From Bacteroidales bacterium (GTDB lineage Bacteria > Bacteroidota > Bacteroidia > Bacteroidales > UBA932), in contig JAFTMS010000018.1 in NCBI GenBank assembly GCA_017452265.1, positions 1 through 64,000 of the forward strand: DNA of 64,000 nt, written 5' to 3'. Made by a program: the position numbers and the translations under genes. Below are positions 35,211 to 44,660 of this stretch, piece after piece. Each line of letters opens with the position of its first letter. Position 1 is the stretch's first letter. The notes beneath the pieces are model-generated. The model had not been told where the DNA came from, made no database searches, and saw only the letters and a program-made list of their open reading frames with translations.

Positions 35211-35218
35211 TATTTTTG
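35211..35218 (+). promoter_or_regulatory. -7 box of the cytochrome maturation genes
   Basis: TATTTTTG is a full match; the predicted start is near 35225 and the first ATG is at 35239. No good -33 TTTG is visible. Confidence 0.45.
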
Positions 35219-35238
35219 TGCTCTGGACACATACGGGT

Positions 35239-36039
35239 ATGCCTTACATTCTTCTCATAATATATCTGGCTGCAGCCCTTGCCCTTCAGCTTCTGACGGG
35301 CTCTTTCCCTGTTTCATTCATGGCTTTCCCTCTGAATCTCATATTCTTTGTGATCTGGCTTGCCGGGATGCTTTGGATATGGCGTGCAGGGCGCAGGTCG
35401 CTTTTCGTGAGGTTCATCCTTTCGCCGGGAGCGACATTCACGGCAATTGGATTGCTGCTCGCTGCAGTTCTGGTCATGGGTTTCACGGGATGGCGCTGGG
35501 TGGCCTCAACGTGGGTGTTCGTAGCTTTGATGCTCTATTTCCAGACGGTCCTGCTGTTTGTGATTCTGAGGGGATGGAGGGAGGCGACGGCGGCAGACGC
35601 ACGCCTGGGAGCCGTCCGCTGGCGGTTCGTATTCCTGCATGTCGGGCTTCTCGTGGCAGTGGCCTCCGCTTTCTGGGGCGCGCCGGATTCGGAGACTCAG
35701 CGCGTGAAGGCGGAGCGTGGGAATCAGCTGAAGGAATTTGTGCTGGAATTTTCGCCGGAAGGAGCGCCTTCAATGTTCAAGGCCGTTGTGGATATTGACG
35801 GTGAAGACGTGGAGCTGAAGGTGAATCATCCTTATAAGAGACGTTTTGGTGAGGACGTGTATCTTCTGAGTTATGACGCTTCGGCGACGGTGGGGGAGGA
35901 AGTCCGTTATTGTGTGCTTCAGATTGTAAAGGAACCATGGAAATATGGAGCGGCGGCCGGTATCGTCATGATGCTTGCCGGGGCTTTGATGCTTTTTGTC
36001 GGAGGCCCTCGCAGAAATGCTTCAAATGATTGGGAATGA
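35239..36039 (+). CDS. ResB-like cytochrome c maturation protein
   Basis: 266 residues from ATG 35239. Three membrane helices near the N-terminus, a fourth at about 135-150 (FLHVGLLVAVASAFWG), a periplasmic domain with FVLEFSPEGAPSMFKAVVDI and HPYKRRFGEDVYLLSYD, and a final helix (AAAGIVMMLAGALMLFVGG). This layout matches ResB (CcsB) of system II cytochrome c assembly, which works with CcsA to carry heme outward and attach it to CXXCH. The ccsA gene follows by one base and a triheme cytochrome comes next. Confidence 0.78.
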   Translation: MPYILLIIYLAAALALQLLTGSFPVSFMAFPLNLIFFVIWLAGMLWIWRAGRRSLFVRFILSPGATFTAIGLLLAAVLVMGFTGWRWVASTWVFVALMLYFQTVLLFVILRGWREATAADARLGAVRWRFVFLHVGLLVAVASAFWGAPDSETQRVKAERGNQLKEFVLEFSPEGAPSMFKAVVDIDGEDVELKVNHPYKRRFGEDVYLLSYDASATVGEEVRYCVLQIVKEPWKYGAAAGIVMMLAGALMLFVGGPRRNASNDWE

Positions 36040-36040
36040 T

Positions 36041-36853
36041 ATGATTACGTGGAAACTGTTCATATGGTTCGGTCTTGCTTCCGTCGGTCTTTCTGCTGCC
36101 GGGGCCGTTGCTGCCTTGTGTGCTGATGACCATTGGTCTGCTTCGTCTTTGAGGTACAGACGTCGCCGCACTTTGGCTGTTTCGCTGACTTCCGCTGCAC
36201 TTGCCGTCTTTGCGGCATTCATCATAGGCCTGTGGATTTCGCTGGAAAGACCTCCTTTGCGGACGATGGGGGAGACACGTCTGTGGTATTCGTTCTTTGC
36301 GATTCTGGCCGGCCTGTTCACATATCTTCGCTGGCGTTACAGATGGATACTATCTTTTTCGACCGTTCTCGCAACCGTATTCGTGATTATAAACATCCTG
36401 CGTCCCGAGATACATGACCAGTCGCTCATGCCTGCTTTGCAGAGCCCGTGGTTCATTCCTCATGTGACGGTGTACATGTTCTCGTATTCTCTGCTCGGAT
36501 GTGCCTTTCTGCTGGCCCTGGTGGGGCTTTTCTCCGGAAAAGGTGATGTTCTGCCGGCTGCGGACACCCTGGTTTATGTCGGTACTGCCTTTCTGACTTT
36601 CGGAATGCTGTCGGGTGCCCTCTGGGCAAAACAGGCGTGGGGACATTACTGGAGCTGGGATCCGAAGGAGACGTGGGCGCTCGTGACATGGCTGTGCTAC
36701 CTTTTATATATACATCTCAGACTGGTCGGAAGGGTGTCTCGACGAGGGTTGTGTCTGCTGCTGATCTTCGCTTTCCTCTGCCTGCAGATGTGCTGGTGGG
36801 GCGTGAATTATCTGCCGGCAGCCCAGGACAGTGTACACGTTTATAACAGGTGA
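36041..36853 (+). CDS. ccsA: CcsA-type cytochrome c maturation protein
   Basis: 270 residues from ATG 36041, one base after the ResB stop (in-frame ATGs at 36017 and 36026 are alternatives). It has eight or so membrane helices and the tryptophan-rich heme-handling motif WGHYWSWDPKETWALVTWL, which is diagnostic for CcsA/CcmC/CcmF proteins; the conserved histidines in FIPHVTVYMFSY and IYIHLRL flank it. With ResB it forms the heme exporter-ligase of system II. The genes directly precede their likely client, the cytochrome c peroxidase. Confidence 0.88.
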   Translation: MITWKLFIWFGLASVGLSAAGAVAALCADDHWSASSLRYRRRRTLAVSLTSAALAVFAAFIIGLWISLERPPLRTMGETRLWYSFFAILAGLFTYLRWRYRWILSFSTVLATVFVIINILRPEIHDQSLMPALQSPWFIPHVTVYMFSYSLLGCAFLLALVGLFSGKGDVLPAADTLVYVGTAFLTFGMLSGALWAKQAWGHYWSWDPKETWALVTWLCYLLYIHLRLVGRVSRRGLCLLLIFAFLCLQMCWWGVNYLPAAQDSVHVYNR

Positions 36854-36864
36854 TATAAAACTAT

Positions 36865-38283
36865 ATGCTTATGAAAAGGATTCTCAAATGGTGCTTTTGG
36901 GCACTTCTGGTGGCGGTTGCCGCGATTGCTGTGGTCTACAGGGCCGTGAACCGCGTACCTTCTGCCGACATGCCGCAGAACGAGCGCGTATATGCGATAT
37001 TTGAGGAAGGCGGCTGCCTCAGTTGCCATTCCGCAGATCCTCAGCTGCCTTTCTATTCAAAGCTTCCGCTTGCCGGGAAAGTGGTGATCAAGGACGTGGA
37101 TTCCGGATATCGAGCTTACGACATGACCAGGTTCATGGAGGACCTGAAGGCTGGGAAGCAGGTGAACGCTGTGGATCTTGCCAAGGTTGAAAAAGTCGTC
37201 ATGGATGACCGTATGCCGCTGCCTAAGTATTATCTCGTCCATTGGGGCAGCTCTCTGACCAAGGAGAAGCGTGCGGTGGTGCTTGATTGGGTGAGGGACG
37301 AGCGTATGGCGATGTATGAAGATGGACTCACAGGCGAACGCGCTGCAGAACCGGTACGTCCGATTGCGCACAGTCTTGAGACAGATCCTGCAAAGGTGGC
37401 TCTCGGTTCTGCTCTGTTCCATGATCCCCGCCTTTCTGTAGACAATACGGTTTCTTGCGCGACATGCCATGCTCTGGAGACGGCCGGAGTGGACAATCAT
37501 CAGTATTCGGACGGTGTCGGCGGCCAGAAGGGCGGTGTGAACGCTCCGACCGTATACAATGCTGTATACAATTTCGTGCAGTTCTGGGACGGACGTGCTC
37601 AGACTCTTGCAGATCAGGCTGCCGGGCCGCCTCTCAATCCTGTCGAGATGGCATCTCCTTCCTTCGACGACATAATCGCCAAATTGGAGAAGGACAAGCC
37701 TTTCTCAAAGGCGTTCAAGGAAGTGTACCCGGACGGGCTCACGCAGGCAAACATCACGGATGCAATCGAAGAGTTCGAACGTACGCTCATTACTCCTGAT
37801 TCTCGTTTCGACAAGTGGCTCCGCGGTGATGATTCGGCGATTACAGCCGAAGAACTTGAAGGCTATGAGATGTTCAAGACCTATGATTGCGCGACATGCC
37901 ATGTCGGCCCGAACCTCGGAGGACTTTCATATGAGCTTATGGGCCTTCGCCGTCACTATTTTGCCGACAGGGGACTGGAGCTTACAGTAGAGGACAACGG
38001 CCGATACAAGGAGACGCAGCAGGAACGCGACCGTCATCGCTTCAAGGTGCCTGGACTCCGCAATGTCGAGCACACATGGCCATATTATCATGACGGCACA
38101 AGGCATACCCTCGAAGAAGCCGTACGCGACATGGGCCTGTATCAGAGCGGTGTAGAGCTTGCCGATGCCGAAGTGGCAGGCATCACATCTTTCCTCCGCA
38201 CCCTGACAGGCGAGTATCAGGGTCAGCCCATCACAAACTCAAACCCACGCGAAATGATCTTCGGCCACGAACACGACCATTAA
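36865..38283 (+). CDS. triheme cytochrome c peroxidase
   Basis: 472 residues with an N-terminal membrane anchor (about 8-25). CLSCH near residue 51 lies in an extra N-terminal haem-binding domain. The diheme CcpA/MauG domain follows with CATCH in DNTVSCATCHALE and again in YDCATCHVGP. VNAPTVYNAVYNFVQFWDGRA and PGLRNVEHTWPYYHDGT are conserved peroxidase segments, and the protein ends in a histidine-rich tail. It reduces hydrogen peroxide in the periplasm with electrons from the respiratory chain. The three-heme form is common in Bacteroidota. Confidence 0.92.
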   Translation: MLMKRILKWCFWALLVAVAAIAVVYRAVNRVPSADMPQNERVYAIFEEGGCLSCHSADPQLPFYSKLPLAGKVVIKDVDSGYRAYDMTRFMEDLKAGKQVNAVDLAKVEKVVMDDRMPLPKYYLVHWGSSLTKEKRAVVLDWVRDERMAMYEDGLTGERAAEPVRPIAHSLETDPAKVALGSALFHDPRLSVDNTVSCATCHALETAGVDNHQYSDGVGGQKGGVNAPTVYNAVYNFVQFWDGRAQTLADQAAGPPLNPVEMASPSFDDIIAKLEKDKPFSKAFKEVYPDGLTQANITDAIEEFERTLITPDSRFDKWLRGDDSAITAEELEGYEMFKTYDCATCHVGPNLGGLSYELMGLRRHYFADRGLELTVEDNGRYKETQQERDRHRFKVPGLRNVEHTWPYYHDGTRHTLEEAVRDMGLYQSGVELADAEVAGITSFLRTLTGEYQGQPITNSNPREMIFGHEHDH

Positions 38284-38299
38284 TGTTAAGACAAAATAA

Positions 38300-39496
38300 A
38301 TGAAATATAATGCAATATCACTTTTTTCCGGAGCAATGGGGCTTGATTTAGGGGTCGAGGCAGCCGGCTTTGATGTCAGAGTCTGTGTCGAAATGAATAA
38401 ATGGGCTGCACAGACTATCAGAAAAAACACCGATATCCCGGTAATAGAAAAAGATATAAATGAAGTTTCGACTACAGAGATACTCAAGGCGGCAGGTTTG
38501 ACGCGCAGGCAGATTACTCTTGTTGTCGGTGGGCCTCCGTGTCAGGCATTTTCTACAGCCGGCAAGCAGAGAGGCCTCGCTGATTTCAGAGGAAATGTAA
38601 TCATTCAGTATCTCAGGGTTATTTCTGAAATACGTCCAAAATACTTTATCCTGGAGAATGTGCGCGGAATTCTTTCAGCGAGGTTGAATGAAGTACCGGA
38701 CGAATACTCGGAATACGAGGGCATCAGGAACATCAAAGGAAGCGTGATTTATTTTTTGACAGAAGAATTCAAGAAGTTGGGATACAGCATAAGTTATGCA
38801 CTGTTGAATGCCGCAAACTATGGAGTTCCGGAAAAACGTGAGAGAGTCATTATTCTTGGTCATATCGGAGATCGTGTCCCGATACCGCGTCCGACTCATT
38901 CTGAACATGGACTTCATGGAACACATAAATGGGTTACATTAAGGGATGCTATCGGTGATCTTAATCAAAGAGTAGATATGAGATTTGTTCCATTGAGACC
39001 TCGTAGCGTTGAATATATGAAAATGCTCAAAGCAGGTGAAAACTGGACTGATCTGCCTCCTGAAATTGCGGAGAAAGCTATGGGAAAAGCGTATCATTTA
39101 AGCGGTGGAAAGACAGGATTCCTGAGACGTTTAAGTTTTGACGAGCCTTCTCCTACATTAGTGACGAGTCCAACGATGCCTGCGACTTTATTGTGTCATC
39201 CTACAGAACTTCGTCCACTGTCTGTCGAAGAATATGCAAGAATACAGCAGTTCCCTGATACATGGGTATTCGAAGGGGCTGTTGAAGAAATATATAAGCA
39301 GATTGGCAATGCCGTTCCTGTCGGGCTTGGATACGCTGCTGGAATGCAGATTATGAAACATATTAAAGGTACGATAGCGGAGGATGAGGAAAGTGGTAAC
39401 CTGATAGGATATTCGCGATATAAAAATACAACAGATTACGAATGTTCCAGATTGTTTGAGAAACAGAGGATGTATAATGAAAAGCATAAATTATGA
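38300..39496 (+). CDS. DNA (cytosine-5) methyltransferase
   Basis: 398 residues. Motif I is FSGAMGLDLGVEAAGF, motif IV GGPPCQAFSTAGKQRG with the catalytic cysteine, motif VI ENVRG, motif IX SVEEYARIQQFPDTW and motif X IGNAVPVGLGY. The target-recognition part lies at about 220-310. It begins 17 bases after the peroxidase and overlaps the restriction-enzyme gene by 20 bases. It seems active, though its partner is truncated. Codon use is more A+T-rich than in neighbours, which fits horizontal gain. Confidence 0.94.
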   Translation: MKYNAISLFSGAMGLDLGVEAAGFDVRVCVEMNKWAAQTIRKNTDIPVIEKDINEVSTTEILKAAGLTRRQITLVVGGPPCQAFSTAGKQRGLADFRGNVIIQYLRVISEIRPKYFILENVRGILSARLNEVPDEYSEYEGIRNIKGSVIYFLTEEFKKLGYSISYALLNAANYGVPEKRERVIILGHIGDRVPIPRPTHSEHGLHGTHKWVTLRDAIGDLNQRVDMRFVPLRPRSVEYMKMLKAGENWTDLPPEIAEKAMGKAYHLSGGKTGFLRRLSFDEPSPTLVTSPTMPATLLCHPTELRPLSVEEYARIQQFPDTWVFEGAVEEIYKQIGNAVPVGLGYAAGMQIMKHIKGTIAEDEESGNLIGYSRYKNTTDYECSRLFEKQRMYNEKHKL

Positions 39497-39953
39497 GAGA
39501 ATTGATAAACTCAAGACGTTAAAGCTGAGTCATCTTCTGAAACGTAAGAATCCTTATTTGTATAAGGCCAAAGACTTGAATACTCCGGGTGAGATTGTCA
39601 GCAGTCTTGCATCTGCATTCCTGTCATCAGCAGAAGAGAGCATGTTCGGAGACTGGCTTGAGGGTTTGGCAATATTTATCGCAGGTGAAGTTTACCGGGG
39701 ACATAAAAGTGCGGCAGAAGGTATCGACCTCGAATTTGATAAGGATAGTATTCATTACTTCGTAAGTATAAAGTCAGGACCCAAGTGGTCAAATTCATCT
39801 TCACTTGCAAAGATGAAAGATAATTTTCGTAAGGCTCAAAGAGTTTTCAGAACAAGTAATAATCATGCTGCATGTGAGGCTATAGAGGGATGTTGTTATG
39901 GCGTTGACAATGTGCCAGATAAAGGTACGCATCTGAAGGTAATCCAAAATTAA
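39477..39953 (+). pseudogene. C-terminally truncated type II restriction endonuclease (PmeII-like)
   Basis: 158 residues from ATG 39477. LLKRKNPYLYKAKDL, FGDWLEGLAIFIAGEVYRG, SAAEGIDLEFDKDSIHYFVS and SIKSGPKWSNSSSLAKMKD match the N-terminal and catalytic part of PmeII-type enzymes. In relatives the region GCCYGxDxxPDKGxxLK continues CGQxFWxLISG for about 90-100 more residues. Here it changes to VIQN and stops, and the next gene begins 11 bases later. The catalytic core may remain but the C-terminus is missing, so I regard it as inactivated. Confidence 0.7.
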
Positions 39954-39964
39954 TATCTTTAAAT

Positions 39965-40705
39965 ATGAATAACATGAGAAATATCCTTTTTGTGACAATT
40001 GTTCTTTTGGCTGCTGCTTGCGGTGGTCCTGTGCAGAAATCATGCGATGCCGGGTTTGTTGACGGTGTGGTTGAGGCGCTCTCTGAAGGAGGAAAAATCA
40101 ATGCAGACAACCTTTGCTGGACACGCGAACCACGTTCCTTCATGGTGCATGATGACAGTATCGAAATCACGACTGCCCCCCGCACAGACCTTTGGCAAAG
40201 GACATACTACCATTTCAGGAATGACAATGCACCGGTTCTTCAGATGAAGACGAGGGAGAAGTATTTCAGCTTCATCGTCAAGACGGATTTCACGCAAAGC
40301 CATCAGCGTTTTGACCAGTGCGGCATTGTCATGTATCTCGACAGTGACAACTGGCTGAAAGGTTCGGTGGAATTTGAAAATGAAGAGTTCCAGCATCTCG
40401 GAAGCGTCGTGACGAACAACGGCTATTCGGATTGGGCGACGACAGCCATTCCTGCTGACGTCAAGACCATGTGGTACCGTTTCTCGCGCCGTGCAGACGA
40501 CTATTGCGTGGAATGCTCGTATAATGGTGTGGATTTCAGTCAGATGCGTATATGTCATATGTATGCTGGTGGTGACGAGATCAGTTTCGGTATATATGCA
40601 TGTTCGCCGGAGGAATCCTCATTCACTGCCGTTTTCACCGATATGAAGATTACCGAATGTATGTGGAAGGCCCACGACGGGCAGAAACCTGATGAAGAAA
40701 TATGA
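39965..40705 (+). CDS. DUF1349-family lipoprotein
   Basis: 246 residues with a lipobox ending at Cys19 (IVLLAAACGG). The body is a concanavalin-like jelly roll: DNLCWTREPRSFMVHDDS, IVKTDFTQSHQRFDQCGIVMYLDSDNW, VVTNNGYSDWAT and FGIYACSPEESSFTAVFTDMKI, all typical of DUF1349. Cytosolic members also exist; here the protein is lipid-anchored. Ligand unknown, probably carbohydrate. The stop overlaps the next start (ATGA). Confidence 0.85.
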   Translation: MNNMRNILFVTIVLLAAACGGPVQKSCDAGFVDGVVEALSEGGKINADNLCWTREPRSFMVHDDSIEITTAPRTDLWQRTYYHFRNDNAPVLQMKTREKYFSFIVKTDFTQSHQRFDQCGIVMYLDSDNWLKGSVEFENEEFQHLGSVVTNNGYSDWATTAIPADVKTMWYRFSRRADDYCVECSYNGVDFSQMRICHMYAGGDEISFGIYACSPEESSFTAVFTDMKITECMWKAHDGQKPDEEI

Positions 40706-41289
40706 TGACGGAAAAGGAAAAGATGCTTGCCGGGATGGTGTATTCGGCAGTGGACAAGCAGCTGCTGGAAGAACTTGATACCGTAAAGGAAGTGATACAC
40801 CGCTACAATGCGATGTCACCGGCCGATAATGCAGGGCGCCTGAAAATACTGAAGGGGCTGCTTGGAAGCATAGCTGATGATGAAATAATCATCAACCAGC
40901 CGTTTTATTGCGATTACGGAAAGCAGATCAGCATCGGCAGGCGCTTCTTTGCTAATTTCCATTTCACTGTTCTGGATGAAGCCAAGGTCACCATCGGAGA
41001 TGACTGCTTCATAGGCCCGAATGTGAGTATCTACACAGCCTGCCACAGCACAGATCCCGTTGAACGGAACACCCGGAACGAATGGGCTGAACCGGTCACC
41101 ATCGGCAACAGCGTATGGATAGGAGGCAGTGCCACGATATTGCCGGGTGTCACTATCGGCGACAATGTGACCATCGGAGCCGGCTCAGTAGTGACCAAAG
41201 ACATCCCTGCCAATGTCGTAGCCGCCGGCAATCCCTGCAAGGTGATAAAAGAAATCAATCGTCCGTCTTTGCGGCATTCCCTGCAGTAG
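40702..41289 (+). CDS. maltose/galactoside O-acetyltransferase-type enzyme
   Basis: 195 residues. The N-terminal helical domain MTEKEKMLAGMVYSAVDKQL and the hexapeptide repeats (FFANFHFTVLDEAKVTIGDDCFIGPN, VTIGNSVWIGGSATILPGVTIG) match Maa/NodL enzymes. The catalytic histidine is in YTACHSTDP. It acetylates a sugar with acetyl-CoA, often as a detoxification step. It is coupled to the DUF1349 gene. Confidence 0.92.
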   Translation: MMTEKEKMLAGMVYSAVDKQLLEELDTVKEVIHRYNAMSPADNAGRLKILKGLLGSIADDEIIINQPFYCDYGKQISIGRRFFANFHFTVLDEAKVTIGDDCFIGPNVSIYTACHSTDPVERNTRNEWAEPVTIGNSVWIGGSATILPGVTIGDNVTIGAGSVVTKDIPANVVAAGNPCKVIKEINRPSLRHSLQ

Positions 41290-41399
41290 GGCTTGAATGG
41301 GAATAAATGTGCTGTCAGGCTGAGGATGTCGTTCGTACAGGCAGTTTCGCCAATCGTGTGCAACAGTCTGCAAAACAGGAATTCAGTAGGATAATAATT

Positions 41400-42389
41400 C
41401 TATTGGTCTTCGTCTGGAGTCGGCATCCACTCTGGATATTCTATGTTTACAATAGAGTAACCTGCTGCTTCTGAGAACCAGTTATAGACTTCTATTGCGT
41501 TGCCGGCAGATTCATTTGTAACCCCGAATATCAGAGCATTGCCATATTCTGACAGTATCTTATCAACGAGGTATATATTCAGCTGCTCGGCATATCTTTC
41601 AATATAAGTGATATGTCTCATCTGCTTATCTTGATCCCATTGGTATGGAAATCCCACAGAAACCATATTCCCCCTGCCAAAGGACTGTACCTTAAAATTT
41701 TGATCATCGTGATACAACGGAGCAGCATAAATGACTCCTGGTGTTTGGTTTATGTCACCTGATCCCTTGACTGTAATCTGGAAGGTGTCCTGCAATTTGC
41801 CCGGCAGGATGAGGAAAGTCCCTGTTTTATCTTCAGAGTTTTCCATTATTGTATATCCATTGTCAGCAAGGAACGCAAGTGCATTTGTCTTCTCAGATTT
41901 CTTGATGATAAGATAGTATTCATTCTGCTTCTTGGTAATTGAAGTGCGGAATTCTTCACGATATGAAGTCGGGGCATAATGGATATACTCATCGCTCATC
42001 ACATAACCTTCGCCGAGCTTGAATTCCTCAGATAAGATTTCAATCAGTTTGTATTTAACGCTTGATGCATCTTGCGGAGGATCAACCAGATGAGTTTTCT
42101 CAACTTTGAGAAGATATTCGAATCCTCTGATGTATTCAAATCCCTCAATCTCCCAGAAGTACATAGGATTCCAGTTTTTCTTGCCATCTTCCTTTACCAT
42201 CATTCCCTCGGATGGTATTCCTTCCATGTCGTAGACAGCACTGATTTCATGGGAAACGACCATAGTGACAACCTCAGTCCAGTCTTTCGTCTTATCTACT
42301 TTATCTGAATCGGACGAACTCAACCGTTCACATGAAGTTGCAATAACTGCGATTGCAACGACAGTATAAATTACCTGATTATGATACAT
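41400..42389 (-). CDS. DUF4377-containing lipoprotein
   Basis: 329 residues from ATG 42389 (MYHNQVIYTVVAIAVIATSC) with the lipobox ending at Cys20; the longer frame to 42470 has no support. Residues about 35-120 (WTEVVTMVVSHEISAVYDM, NPMYFWEIEGFEYIRGFEY, LLKVEKTHL) form a DUF4377-type domain, which is found in protease-inhibitor-like and heat-shock HslJ-type lipoproteins. The C-terminal 200 residues are unknown. It follows the serpin gene by 107 bases in the same direction, so a joint function in blocking host or competitor proteases is plausible. Confidence 0.7.
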   Translation of the reverse strand: MYHNQVIYTVVAIAVIATSCERLSSSDSDKVDKTKDWTEVVTMVVSHEISAVYDMEGIPSEGMMVKEDGKKNWNPMYFWEIEGFEYIRGFEYLLKVEKTHLVDPPQDASSVKYKLIEILSEEFKLGEGYVMSDEYIHYAPTSYREEFRTSITKKQNEYYLIIKKSEKTNALAFLADNGYTIMENSEDKTGTFLILPGKLQDTFQITVKGSGDINQTPGVIYAAPLYHDDQNFKVQSFGRGNMVSVGFPYQWDQDKQMRHITYIERYAEQLNIYLVDKILSEYGNALIFGVTNESAGNAIEVYNWFSEAAGYSIVNIEYPEWMPTPDEDQ

Positions 42390-42496
42390 AGTCAATCTTT
42401 TTATAGATACCGTAAATGAAACAGAATAACTTCCCAAAATCATTCGACGCACAAATCCCGATTTTTGCATCTCGAGTGCATTGAGGCTTGCGTTGT

Positions 42497-43852
42497 TTAA
42501 GGCTGCATCACAATTCCTTCAAACAGGATGGTTCCGGATGTTTCTTCGCCGATGATGAATACGAATGGGTGATCGGCATAGAAATATACTTCTTTTGGTT
42601 TTGGAGCTGGGCCTGCATCGGTTGCTCCGTCCATTTCAACAATGGTTACTGAACCTGCTTCTGTACCCCATTCAGATACGGCAATGCGTGACTTCTGGAT
42701 GACCTTGCTTATCCAATAAAAGTAGCCATCATGAGGCTCGAACATTCGGTCAAACTCGGCAGAACCGCGTACAAATGCCTTTTTTACACCAAGTCCGTTG
42801 AGCACATCATTAAGAGTGTATTTGTTTTCTATATTGAACTTCGGCAGCTTTACGTGCACTTCGGCGTCCTGTTTCAGACTGCCAAGAATTTCGCTCCATG
42901 ACGTTTCCTGCAATTTTTCAATCAGTCCTTCAATGTCGTTTTCATCAGGCAGGAGTATGTACATGTTGAACTTGCGTCCGGCATATGGCAGTACAAGAGC
43001 CTTGAAGCCGTCCATTTCGGCATATTCGTGATATCTTATGTTTCTCATCATGTCGGCCTTTATCGTCTTGCCGTCAATGAGCTGGAAATCCTCTGACTTT
43101 GTACTCTCTTCCCTAAACATCGGACTGTATTCGTCTCCGGCCCACTTTGCCTTGAAATAAAGGGCATTCATGATATATGCCACCGCATCTTTTGAAATCT
43201 CTGTAGACTCCAACACCTTGTCAATGAAACCATTGGTGCTTCTTTTGGCCCAGTCGTTGATTCGTGCGGCAATCTGTTCGGGATCAGAAAAATCCATGTT
43301 GTCTACGGCTGCGTAATAATTCTCTTCCACTGTCTTTTGGAAAGCAGGCAGAAGAGGAAATTCATCATTTGCCAAAATTGCATCAGTGACTTTCAGAGTG
43401 ACGTCCAGATCGACTGCAGGAAGCTGCTCAAGCAATATTTTGCTATATTCATTCAATGCCTCGATCCCTTCCTCTCCGTATCCTAAAAAATCAAGGATTT
43501 CCTGAAGTGTCCCGCCGCTGGCTCCGTTGGCTGTCATTGCCATAGCATATTGCAGGCTTAATGGGGAGCATACCAGATTCTCTCCATTGTACATACCTTT
43601 AAGGAACCTGAAAGCCATCTCATTGCCGGCCTTGGCATAGCATGCTTGGGTGTCATTCAGGACAACTCTTTCAATCTGTTCCGTCGGAACCGGCGACGAA
43701 ACAGTTATCGGATCTGTCACCTTGACCGACTCCTGAATCTCGACCGGTTCATCGATGTTGGCCGGGTCCTCATCCTTGACCGGAGCAACCTCAGTACAGG
43801 AAACCAGACATATAAATCCTGCTATGACACCAAAAAGATAAGCGGTTTTCAT
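42497..43852 (-). CDS. surface serpin (serine protease inhibitor) lipoprotein
   Basis: 451 residues with a lipobox ending at Cys19 (FICLVSCTEV) and an acidic, proline-rich linker to about residue 65. The serpin fold follows: ENLVCSPLSLQYAMAMTANGASGGT, AYIMNALYFKAKWAGDE, VHVKLPKFNIENKYTLNDVL. The reactive-centre loop is at about 395-423, starting WGTEAGSVTIVEM and ending before FYADHPFVFII. The hinge resembles that of inhibitory bacterial serpins. P1 lies in the small-residue stretch after EMDG, which suggests an elastase-like target. Confidence 0.93.
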   Translation of the reverse strand: MKTAYLFGVIAGFICLVSCTEVAPVKDEDPANIDEPVEIQESVKVTDPITVSSPVPTEQIERVVLNDTQACYAKAGNEMAFRFLKGMYNGENLVCSPLSLQYAMAMTANGASGGTLQEILDFLGYGEEGIEALNEYSKILLEQLPAVDLDVTLKVTDAILANDEFPLLPAFQKTVEENYYAAVDNMDFSDPEQIAARINDWAKRSTNGFIDKVLESTEISKDAVAYIMNALYFKAKWAGDEYSPMFREESTKSEDFQLIDGKTIKADMMRNIRYHEYAEMDGFKALVLPYAGRKFNMYILLPDENDIEGLIEKLQETSWSEILGSLKQDAEVHVKLPKFNIENKYTLNDVLNGLGVKKAFVRGSAEFDRMFEPHDGYFYWISKVIQKSRIAVSEWGTEAGSVTIVEMDGATDAGPAPKPKEVYFYADHPFVFIIGEETSGTILFEGIVMQP

Positions 43853-43918
43853 ATCATTAACTTTTTGGGGATTTGATTTTGCAAGATAGTGATTATCTTG
43901 AATTCCGGCAAGATTTCA

Positions 43919-44527
43919 TTAAAATTCCATACCGAACTTCAAACGGACCTGAGGATGATAATCCCGCCTATAGGCATCCGTAGGCATGTCCAGAATGCCG
44001 TCTGCTGCATATGCCAGACCGACATTCGCCCGCTTGCCGCCCAAATTGAACCTTATTCCGACTGATGGCTCTGCAAAAAATCCCCGGTAATGCTTTCTGA
44101 CAGCTGCATGAATTTCCTGTACCCCAGATGTTTCATCCTGAATCATACCGTCGTAAATTCCATAATTGTATTTGCCGTCGTTCAACTGGAAATTGTTTCC
44201 GATGTTGATGCTGATATATGGCGTGATATCCCGTTTGAGAATGTCACTGCTCAGATGCAGATATAATGGAGCGCTGAACTGTTGGAAATCAAAATAGTAG
44301 TTCACTCCGAAACCGACACCCATTGCGAAATGCGGTGAAAAACGGTAGCCGTTTACATATGATACGCCGAGAATGAAGTCCTGAGGTGCTGTGGCTGAGC
44401 CGGGATCATATTTATAAATGTATCCTCCGGTGGCCTCGAGCAATCCGTAATAACCATTGTTCTGGGCAGATGTAATCATCGTAAAGCAGCATATGATTGC
44501 TGATAAGAGAAGTGCAGTTCGTTTCAT
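43919..44527 (-). CDS. small outer-membrane beta-barrel protein
   Basis: 202 residues from ATG 44527 with a signal peptide (MKRTALLLSAIICCFTMITSAQ). Alternating strands such as FSPHFAMGVGFGVNYYFDFQ, APLYLHLSSDI, YISINIGNNF and VGIRFNLGGKRANVGLAYA, plus the terminal phenylalanine (VRLKFGMEF), indicate an 8-stranded OmpW/PorT-like barrel. Substrate unknown. It stands alone upstream of the serpin. Confidence 0.75.
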   Translation of the reverse strand: MKRTALLLSAIICCFTMITSAQNNGYYGLLEATGGYIYKYDPGSATAPQDFILGVSYVNGYRFSPHFAMGVGFGVNYYFDFQQFSAPLYLHLSSDILKRDITPYISINIGNNFQLNDGKYNYGIYDGMIQDETSGVQEIHAAVRKHYRGFFAEPSVGIRFNLGGKRANVGLAYAADGILDMPTDAYRRDYHPQVRLKFGMEF

Positions 44528-44660
44528 AATCCATAGTCTGTTTTTCCAGTGTTTTGCCGGCTGGGTGATGAGTGTTTTCCGAAATGGAGCTAACAAAAAT
44601 GTTATTAATATTAACTTTTATGTTTTATGTATTGGCTATTAGTGATTTTGTGTAGAGATG

